Shown: positions 1-5,199 of the stretch, piece by piece
Layout of the letters: each line of letters starts with the position of its first letter
Position numbering within the stretch: position 1 is the first letter of the stretch
Source of the DNA: Acetofilamentum sp.
GTDB lineage: Bacteria > Bacteroidota > Bacteroidia > Bacteroidales > JAADGE01
Reading direction: 5' to 3'
Assembly (NCBI GenBank): GCA_020720705.1
Contig: DYOJ01000112.1
Span: 1 to 7,352 of the forward strand
Length of the DNA stretch: 7,352 nt
The notes under the pieces: generated by a model
What the model was told of the DNA's origin: nothing
Seen by the model: the letters and a program-made list of their open reading frames with translations, nothing else
The model's database searches: none
Translations under genes and position numbers: made by a program

Positions 1-232
1 GACTACAACCTACATAAGTTCAAATATTTACACGTTTTCTTACAAATACTATTTAAGACATCGGATTACAGACAACAGACTTTGCAACACCTTTGAGTTA
101 TTTTCACCTCAAAGCCATGAAAGTATGACAAATTAGTTTTTTTACTTTATCATTTGTTATTGAACATTCATCTGTTCTTCGGTTACAATTTAACAAACAC
201 AATTCTGCAGGGTTGTGAAAATGTAGCAGGAT

Positions 233-265
233 AGTTGCAAAGCACTTTAAAAGTACTTTGCAACT
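233..265. repeat. 33-nt inverted repeat (hairpin)
   Basis: The arms AGTTGCAAAG (233-242) and CTTTGCAACT (256-265) are perfect complements over 10 bp. After one C/A mismatch (243/255) they continue for 4 more pairs (244-247 with 251-254) around a 3-nt loop. Neither side is followed by a T tract, so this is not a standard intrinsic terminator. It could be an RNA processing or stability structure about 240 nt beyond the DHOD-like stop, a protein-binding palindrome or a relic of a small repeat element. The 10-mer ACTTTGCAAC at 255-264 also occurs at 79-88. Confidence 0.75.
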
Positions 266-297
266 GCCGGAAAAATGTAACCTTAGTTTAAACTGAT

Positions 298-325
298 TAA
301 ACTCTAAACCATAAACCGTAAACAG
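298..325. repeat. Period-7 tandem array, unit TAAACNN
   Basis: Four units in strict 7-bp phase share TAAAC and differ only in the last two bases (TC, CA, CG, AG). Degenerate copies flank the array: TAAACTGAT at 289-297 and TATAACA at 326-332. Read on the other strand the unit is NNGTTTA. The invariant five bases combined with a free dinucleotide suggest an old, diverged short tandem repeat rather than simple AT-richness. Its function is unknown. Confidence 0.7.
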
Positions 326-420
326 TATAACAAAGTTCTTCCCTATTTTTTTAGAGCAGATACGGAAAATTACAGATTCAACAAGATTGATTGTAACTAA
401 TTGGAATTAAGTGATTTGAG

Positions 421-455
421 TCTAATATCTAACGTCTAAATTCTGAAATCTAACG
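421..455. repeat. Period-7 tandem array, unit TCTAANN
   Basis: Five consecutive 7-bp units follow TCTAANN. Four match TCTAA exactly, and the fourth (442-448) has TCTGA. Two units (428-434 and 449-455) are identical, TCTAACG. The array begins 95 bp after the end of the TAAACNN array and has the same period, but a different core. It lies 50 bp beyond the stop codon of the DHOD-like gene. No coding role is apparent. Confidence 0.75.
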
Positions 456-504
456 AAGTATTGATAGTATAATCAATCTAAACATTCAACAGTAAACTGT
501 ACAA

Positions 505-1482
505 TTATCCGTGATTTGTAAAGTATTTCATAAATTGTGAACGTTCGTACATTGCCGGGTCTTTTATGGTATTGTAACTCATCAAACCTTTAAACTCGTC
601 AATTGTATCAAATGATTTTTCCTGCATCCATTGCTCTATCCCGGAATTTAATTCATTGATAATTCCCAAACCTTTTTGGTATGCTGTGGAACATATTTGT
701 ACGGTGTCTGCTCCCGCTAAAATGCTTTTGATAACATCGGAACTTTTGTGTACACCAGTCGAAACCGAAATGTCAATATGGTTTTTAACCGAACTTAAGA
801 TGCCCGTCCATCGCAGAGCATGTCTTAAATCGTCGGAATTACTAAATACCGGAAACGATTTAAAATCAAGATTATCAATATCAATATCAGGTTCGTAAAA
901 CCGGTTAAACATGACGATTCCGTCTGCTTTTATGCCCTCCAAGTGGTGTACAATATTTAAAATATTTGAAAAATGGTAGCTGATTTTTACAGCTATAGGT
1001 ATTTTTACCGCAGCTTTTACGGCTGAAACTATGTTGAAATATTTTTGTTCGATATCAGCTCCCGTAAGTGTCTTTGTAACAGGTATGATATTGATATTTA
1101 GCTCTAAAGCATCTGCTCCGGCGGATTCAAAACGTTTAGCAAAGGCTACCCATTCTTTTTGATTTACCGCGTTTATACTTGCAATAATCGGAATATCTAC
1201 CGAGTTTTTTGATTTTTCGATGGTGTTCAAGAACTCTGTAAGTGTATGCTCCTTAGTGTATTGCAACATATAATCGCCTGCTTCGGAGTAGTCGGAACTT
1301 TCAACCGCCGCACCGACTTCGTAGTTTATCATTTCTTCAAAAAGGGATTTTACGACCACAGCTCCGATACCGGCATCAGCGGCTTTTTTAATTTTTTCGG
1401 CACTTTCTGTCAAACCCGAACTGCTTAGTATTATCGGGGTACGAAGCGGGATACCCAAATACGAACACGCTAAACTTGCCAT
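505..1482 (-). CDS. Dihydroorotate dehydrogenase-like FMN protein, probably not a true PyrD
   Basis: This is a 325-residue TIM-barrel flavoprotein of the DHOD superfamily, expected in the cytosol. From M1 at 1482: the PIILSSSG strand (16-23), Lys45 in VVVKS, the SIN segment (102-104), ELN (127-129), Lys166 in VKIS, Asn193, and the C-terminal phosphate-binding part, with Gly243 and AGADTVQICSTAY (256-268), all fit the FMN site of DHODs. The catalytic loop that normally reads N-x-S-C-P-N is NINIIP (129-134). The class 1 Cys or class 2 Ser base is thus absent, as is the following Asn. From memory, a 'DHOD-like' subgroup is described as keeping FMN binding but lacking catalytic residues; this fits it. 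Its substrate is unknown. An upstream ATG at 1548 would add 22 residues, but that start lies upstream of the predicted transcription start, and family-like sequence begins at MASLACSYLG. The start at 1482 is therefore preferred. No strong Shine-Dalgarno sequence is seen. Confidence 0.93.
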   Translation of the reverse strand: MASLACSYLGIPLRTPIILSSSGLTESAEKIKKAADAGIGAVVVKSLFEEMINYEVGAAVESSDYSEAGDYMLQYTKEHTLTEFLNTIEKSKNSVDIPIIASINAVNQKEWVAFAKRFESAGADALELNINIIPVTKTLTGADIEQKYFNIVSAVKAAVKIPIAVKISYHFSNILNIVHHLEGIKADGIVMFNRFYEPDIDIDNLDFKSFPVFSNSDDLRHALRWTGILSSVKNHIDISVSTGVHKSSDVIKSILAGADTVQICSTAYQKGLGIINELNSGIEQWMQEKSFDTIDEFKGLMSYNTIKDPAMYERSQFMKYFTNHG

Positions 1483-1517
1483 AATTTCTTTTGATATTGA
1501 TGATTCAAATTTTCTTG

Positions 1518-1549
1518 CAAAGTTAAAATAAATATAAATGCGAATCAAA
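1518..1549 (-). promoter_or_regulatory. Bacteroidota-type promoter of the DHOD-like gene
   Basis: On the minus strand a -33 TTTG (1549-1546) is followed after 20 nt by TAACTTTG (1525-1518), an exact match to the Bacteroidota -7 consensus TAnnTTTG. Transcription should begin near 1513, giving a leader of about 30 nt before the ATG at 1482. This placement excludes the longer reading from 1548. It is inferred from consensus only. Confidence 0.65.
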
Positions 1550-1562
1550 AATCAAAATATGT

Positions 1563-1592
1563 TTTGTAAGATTGCAGTTCGATTTATTTTTG
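1563..1592 (+). promoter_or_regulatory. Bacteroidota-type promoter of the PAP2 gene, possibly giving a leaderless mRNA
   Basis: TTTG (1563-1566), an 18-nt spacer and TATTTTTG (1585-1592) match the TTTG / TAnnTTTG pattern exactly. With the usual distance from the -7 box, transcription would begin at about 1596-1598, on the ATG at 1597. No ATG in frame occurs soon after, so the mRNA may have essentially no 5' leader. The two -33 boxes of the divergent promoters are 13 bp apart. Confidence 0.55.
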
Positions 1593-1596
1593 TGAT

Positions 1597-2274
1597 ATGA
1601 ATTTAAAGCGCATACGGGAAGAAAATTTACTTTTTTTTATTCCGACACTGATATTTTTGCTTTTCGGAACTATTTTAATTTTTTTGACTTCAAAAGCTGA
1701 ATTACACCTACATATAAATCAGTTTGTGAACCCGCGTTTAAATTTTTTTTTCAAATACATCACCTATTTGGGAGACGGTTTAACGATTGTTGTTGTTGCG
1801 GTTTTGTTGCTTTTGTTTCGTTCTGTAAAACAGGGACTTACGCTCGGAGCAATTGCAGCAGTTATCGGTATTGTAGTCCAATTTTTAAAAAAGGTTGTTT
1901 TTTCGGATGTTTTTCGCCCTAAAAAATATTTTTCCGAAACTTTAAATCTTCCGGATGTTTTAAATTTTATTGACGGTGCCGAACCTGCCGCTAATTTCTC
2001 CTTCCCGTCCGGACATACCGCAACAGCGTTCGGATTGTTTTTGTATCTTGCATTTATCTCGAAATCGAAAATTTTAAAAGTAATCTATTTCTTAATTGCT
2101 TTATTGACTGCATTTTCACGAGTATATTTGTCGTGGCATTTTTTTGAAGACATCTTAGCCGGAACAGTGGTCGGAGTATCAGTTACCGTTTTAATATATT
2201 TGTTTTTTGAAGATATATTGGGAAAACGTTTAAATTTAGCATTATTCTTTCGCCAAAAAAAACGTACTTCGTAA
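1597..2274 (+). CDS. PAP2-superfamily membrane phosphatase
   Basis: This 225-residue integral inner-membrane protein carries all three phosphatidic acid phosphatase type 2 motifs. Motif 1 is Lys99...Arg107-Pro108. Motif 2 is PSGH (137-140). Motif 3 is SR(174-175)...His181...Asp185. In this family His181 is the nucleophile that forms the phospho-enzyme and His140 is the acid/base. Hydrophobic segments at about 11-31, 62-75, 81-97, 142-154, 160-173 and 187-204 suggest six membrane helices, with the active site facing the periplasm. Likely substrates are undecaprenyl pyrophosphate, phosphatidylglycerophosphate or lipid A phosphates; sequence alone does not decide. Motif 1 has seven residues between Lys99 and Arg107 instead of six. 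The gene is divergent from the DHOD-like gene. It is followed after 78 bp by the AsmA-like gene on the same strand, with no clear terminator between them. Confidence 0.93.
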   Translation: MNLKRIREENLLFFIPTLIFLLFGTILIFLTSKAELHLHINQFVNPRLNFFFKYITYLGDGLTIVVVAVLLLLFRSVKQGLTLGAIAAVIGIVVQFLKKVVFSDVFRPKKYFSETLNLPDVLNFIDGAEPAANFSFPSGHTATAFGLFLYLAFISKSKILKVIYFLIALLTAFSRVYLSWHFFEDILAGTVVGVSVTVLIYLFFEDILGKRLNLALFFRQKKRTS

Positions 2275-2352
2275 CCGGATTTTCAATACATTTACCGAAA
2301 ATTTTTCAATCCGAATTTGTTAGTCGTTATTAAAATTTTAATACATTAAAAA

Positions 2353-5109
2353 ATGAAAAAAGGAGTTAAAAAAGGTCTTAAAATCAGCGGTATAGTTATC
2401 GCAGTTTTGCTTATTGCGATAATTTTGATACCGATAATTTTCAAAGGAAAAATCCTTAAAATTGTGCAGCAAGAGGCAAGTAACAGTATGAATGCCGTTG
2501 TGGAATTTAAGGACTTGAATATTTCGATTATTTCAACGTTCCCAAATTTGGGTGTAGAACTCGAAATGCTGAATATCATAGGCAAAGATACTTTTGCAAA
2601 TGATACACTTGTAAAATTTGACGCATTTAAAGTCGGGTTAAATCTTAAAAGTGTCATGTCGGGGAATGAAATTGATGTGCGCACCATTTCTTTGGTCAAT
2701 CCGAAAATTAATGCAAAAGTTTTGCAAAACGGAAAAGCGAATTGGGATATTGCTCCCACAGACAGCACTTCTGCCGACGAACCTGCCGATACGACCCAAA
2801 CTGACGGCGGTGAATCTAAACCCTATAAAGTGAAACTCAAAAAGTTTGAAATAAAAAACGCCGAAATTACCTTCGACGACCGCAGTTCCGATGTTTATGC
2901 ACACATAAAAGGCTGGAATTTTGAACTTAAAGGTGACTTAGCCGAAGATATTACTGATATTGAAATAGAAACCGGCATTGAATTACTCACCGTTATTTCC
3001 GAAAATGTAAAGTATCTCAACGAGGCAAATTTGAAATTTGATTCTGAGCTTAGCGCAGATTTGGTGAACTCTAAATACACGTTCAAAAATAATATCTTTA
3101 AAATCAATGACCTTGTTTTGGGCTTCGACGGGTTTGTGCAAATGCCTGATTCCAATATCGTTATGGATATTAAATTTAATGCAACGGAAACCCAATTTAA
3201 AAGTGTGCTTTCTATGATTCCGGCGGCTTACGCTAAGGATTTAGACGGTGTAAAAACTGCCGGAAAATTTGCCTTCAACGGCTATGCAAAAGGCACATTT
3301 AATGCTGTCAATATGCCTGCGTTCGGTATAGATTTGTCCGTTTCGGAATCTCGTTTTCAATATCCGGATTTGCCCGGCTCGGTTGAAAATATTAACATTG
3401 ATTTAAAAGTTGATGCGCAAGAAGGTTCGGGCGATGATATGAAAATAAATCTAAGCAAAGCACATCTTGAAATGATGGGTAACCCATTGGATGCCAAACT
3501 TATAGCAAACATGTCGGCTGCGGATATTGATTTAGACGGGATGCTGAAAGGAAAAATCAATTTGGCATCTCTGAAAGATATTGTTCCGATGGAAGAACAA
3601 ATGAGCGGAACCGTTACTTCCGATGTGGTTTACAAAGGTAAACTGTCTGATATTGAGGCAGAACGCTACGAAGCATTTCAAGCGCAAGGTTTGCTGAGTA
3701 TTGAAAATTTCCTGATGAAATCTGCAGATATGCCGGATGTTAAAATATTGAAGACAATATTAAATTTCAGCCCGCAATATATTCAACTGCAACAATTTGA
3801 TGCAAATATCGGAAAAAGCGACTTGCATTTACAAGGCAGAATTGATAATTTTATTGCCTACGCTTTGCGAAACGATATGTTGAAAGGTTCGTTTGAGTTT
3901 CAGTCAAATAATTTAGACCTCAACGAACTTGCCGGCGGCGAAGCTGAAACGACAACCGAAACTGAAAGCACGGAACAAACTACATCTGAAAGTTCAGGTG
4001 CTGTTGAAATTCCTAAGAATTTGGACGTTGTTTTGAACACCGACCTCAAAAAGGTGTTGTATGATAACCTCGATATTACAAATATGCTCGGTAAAGTATC
4101 TTTACATGGCGGTATTGCAGAACTCAACAATCTTGTTTTCAACTTGTTGGATGGTAAAATGCAAATGTCCGGTAAATACGATTCGAACGATTTGAGTAAA
4201 CCGAAAGCAGAATTTGCCATGATGGTTCAAGGTTTGGATATTCCCAAAACTTATCAGGCTTTTGTTTCGATTCAGAAATTGGCGCCTGTTGCTGAAAAAA
4301 GCGTAGGAAAAATATCGGCAAATCTCACAATGACAACTTTATTGGACAAAGAAATGATGCCTGTTTTCAACACCTTAAACAGCATTGGTTCAATAAGTTC
4401 GGACAATATCGGCATCAAAGAAAACAAATTATTCAATTTTTTGGCTACAGCAACAAAATCGGATGAATTCAAAAATCCGACAATGAAAAATGTTAAAGCT
4501 GATTTTGAGATTAAAAACGGTATTCTTGAGCTTAAACCGACAGATTTAAATTTGTCTAAAACAAAAATAACAGTCGGCGGAACTCAAGATTTAGATATGA
4601 ACATGGATTTCGACCTTGCAATGACAATGCCGGCAACGATGGCTTTGAATTTAATTCCTGATGTCCCCGGCTTTGATAAACCCGACCATGTTGAGATAAG
4701 TGCTGATATTGTGGGTTCAAATTTAGACCCGCAAGTTAAAAATTTCCGCACAAATGTTACTGACGGCGTAAAGGAAGCTGTTACCGAGAAGGTTGAAGAG
4801 GTAGTTGAAGAAGTAAAGGAGGATGTGAAAGCAAAAGCAAAGCAATTACTTGACGATGCGCAGAAAAAAGCAGATGCCGTACTTGCTGCCGCAAAGAAAG
4901 CGGGCGACAAACTTATTGCCGAAGCTGAAAAGCAAGGAAATGAATTGGTTAAGAAAGCTAACAATCCGATAGCAAAAAAAGCTGCCGAAGAAACCAAAAA
5001 GAAAATGGTAAAAGAAGCGAAGGAAAAATCGGCGGATATGCAAAAGAAGGCAAAAGCCGAAGCCGACAAAATAATTAAAGAAGCACAGGCAAAAGCAGAC
5101 GCGCTTTAG
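2353..5109 (+). CDS. AsmA-like envelope protein with a C-terminal hendecad coiled-coil tail
   Basis: This 918-residue protein has a short basic N-terminus, one membrane helix (12-30) and a long β-rich periplasmic part typical of AsmA/TamB-like proteins. The E. coli relatives (AsmA, TamB, YhdP, YdbH) are implicated in lipid transport to, or homeostasis of, the outer membrane; that role is inferred here. The N-terminal AsmA-like region covers about 35-135 and the AsmA C-terminal-type region about 640-796. Two Ser/Thr/Glu/Asp-rich linkers (136-156 and 528-550) divide the body. From about 801 the chain becomes Lys/Ala/Glu-rich and helical to the end, with 11-residue repeats and only one Pro (872). 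I see no cysteine. The ATG at 2353 is in an A-rich context and directly yields the N-terminal anchor. The gene probably shares transcription with PAP2, or uses a weak promoter in the 78-bp gap, and ends at the hairpin terminator 5125-5164. Confidence 0.9.
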   Translation: MKKGVKKGLKISGIVIAVLLIAIILIPIIFKGKILKIVQQEASNSMNAVVEFKDLNISIISTFPNLGVELEMLNIIGKDTFANDTLVKFDAFKVGLNLKSVMSGNEIDVRTISLVNPKINAKVLQNGKANWDIAPTDSTSADEPADTTQTDGGESKPYKVKLKKFEIKNAEITFDDRSSDVYAHIKGWNFELKGDLAEDITDIEIETGIELLTVISENVKYLNEANLKFDSELSADLVNSKYTFKNNIFKINDLVLGFDGFVQMPDSNIVMDIKFNATETQFKSVLSMIPAAYAKDLDGVKTAGKFAFNGYAKGTFNAVNMPAFGIDLSVSESRFQYPDLPGSVENINIDLKVDAQEGSGDDMKINLSKAHLEMMGNPLDAKLIANMSAADIDLDGMLKGKINLASLKDIVPMEEQMSGTVTSDVVYKGKLSDIEAERYEAFQAQGLLSIENFLMKSADMPDVKILKTILNFSPQYIQLQQFDANIGKSDLHLQGRIDNFIAYALRNDMLKGSFEFQSNNLDLNELAGGEAETTTETESTEQTTSESSGAVEIPKNLDVVLNTDLKKVLYDNLDITNMLGKVSLHGGIAELNNLVFNLLDGKMQMSGKYDSNDLSKPKAEFAMMVQGLDIPKTYQAFVSIQKLAPVAEKSVGKISANLTMTTLLDKEMMPVFNTLNSIGSISSDNIGIKENKLFNFLATATKSDEFKNPTMKNVKADFEIKNGILELKPTDLNLSKTKITVGGTQDLDMNMDFDLAMTMPATMALNLIPDVPGFDKPDHVEISADIVGSNLDPQVKNFRTNVTDGVKEAVTEKVEEVVEEVKEDVKAKAKQLLDDAQKKADAVLAAAKKAGDKLIAEAEKQGNELVKKANNPIAKKAAEETKKKMVKEAKEKSADMQKKAKAEADKIIKEAQAKADAL
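4858..5106 (+). repeat. Region encoding 11-residue (hendecad) repeats
   Basis: Residues 836-918 of the AsmA-like protein contain 11-residue units of the form A-x-K-x-A/G-D/N-x-L/I-I/V-x-E/K. Clear units begin at residues 836, 847, 858 and 900, for example AKKAGDKLIAE (847-857). The last unit is cut off at the protein end (911-918). Such hendecads form straight or slightly right-handed coiled coils or long amphipathic helices. The units are diverged at protein and DNA level, so this is not a fresh duplication. Confidence 0.7.
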
Positions 5110-5124
5110 TTGAATTAATATGCC

Positions 5125-5164
5125 CAACCGTGTCATAGAAAATTCTATGGCATGGTTGTTTTTT
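5125..5164 (+). terminator. Rho-independent terminator after the AsmA-like gene
   Basis: The left arm 5125-5139 pairs with the right arm 5144-5158 over 15 bp around a 4-nt loop. The base of the stem is CAACC / GGTTG, and six T residues follow directly (5159-5164). Two pairs are G-U wobbles (5130/5153 and 5133/5150) that would be A/C mismatches in RNA from the other strand. With the one-sided T tract, this shows that it works for plus-strand transcription. It lies 16 nt after the stop codon and separates the AsmA-like gene from the OmpA-domain gene. Confidence 0.92.
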
Positions 5165-5166
5165 GA

Positions 5167-5174
5167 TAAGTTTG
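5167..5174 (+). promoter_or_regulatory. Candidate -7 box for the OmpA-domain gene
   Basis: TAAGTTTG is an exact match to TAnnTTTG and sits just behind the terminator T tract. Transcription would start near 5178, leaving about 22 nt before the TTG start. No good TTTG -33 element is found at the usual distance, where the terminator arm lies (TTC at 5143-5145 is the closest). The promoter is therefore plausible but weakly supported. Confidence 0.45.
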
Positions 5175-5199
5175 TAGTTTTTATGTAAACTGTTTTGTA

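Larger units (their letters stand above)
1..504. other. Noncoding stretch left of the DHOD-like gene
   Basis: No gene is supported here. All six frames are broken by frequent stops, and I see no tRNA-like or rRNA-like sequence. The stretch lies downstream of the minus-strand DHOD-like gene, so any leader or tail RNA would most likely come from that gene. It holds a 33-nt hairpin (233-265), a period-7 TAAACNN array (298-325), a period-7 TCTAANN array (421-455), a 7-bp inverted repeat (91-97 with 108-114) and small AT-rich inverted repeats next to the gene end (460-477 and 489-500). The left edge could contain the last codons of a plus-strand gene, but this cannot be shown. Confidence 0.7.

Noticed and set aside
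91..114. Inverted repeat CTTTGAG / CTCAAAG
   Set aside because: It has only 7 bp with a 10-nt loop and no T tract. Noted as part of the noncoding stretch, but not called as an element.
2..136. Plus-strand frame open from the left edge for 44 codons, ending with TAG at 134-136
   Set aside because: It is short, has no recognisable sequence and no visible start. A run of this length arises by chance at an appreciable rate, so it cannot be called a partial gene.
298..455. CRISPR array
   Set aside because: The repeats are 7 bp in direct tandem with no spacers and no cas genes nearby.
489..500. ACAGT / ACTGT hairpin just after the DHOD-like stop as its terminator
   Set aside because: The stem is only 4-5 bp with almost no loop and no run of U on the minus-strand RNA.
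1483..1548. N-terminal extension of the DHOD-like protein by 22 residues from ATG 1548
   Set aside because: It lies upstream of the predicted transcription start near 1513, overlaps both promoter boxes, and has no family-like sequence. The start at 1482 begins with the expected barrel sequence.
2206..2294. Near-consensus promoters for the AsmA-like gene (TTTG 2206-2209 with TAAATTTA 2231-2238; TACATTTA 2287-2294)
   Set aside because: Both -7 boxes have one mismatch. The first lies inside the PAP2 gene and the second has no -33 box. In AT-rich DNA such matches are common.
2276..2313. Possible terminator after PAP2 (CGGATT 2277-2282 with AATCCG 2308-2313)
   Set aside because: It has only a 6-bp stem with a 25-nt loop and no T tract, so it is not convincing.
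4584..5069. 161-residue minus-strand open frame opposite the AsmA-like tail
   Set aside because: The Ser/Phe/Ala-rich translation is the antisense image of Lys/Ala/Glu codons in the coiled-coil region, with no start signal or family resemblance.
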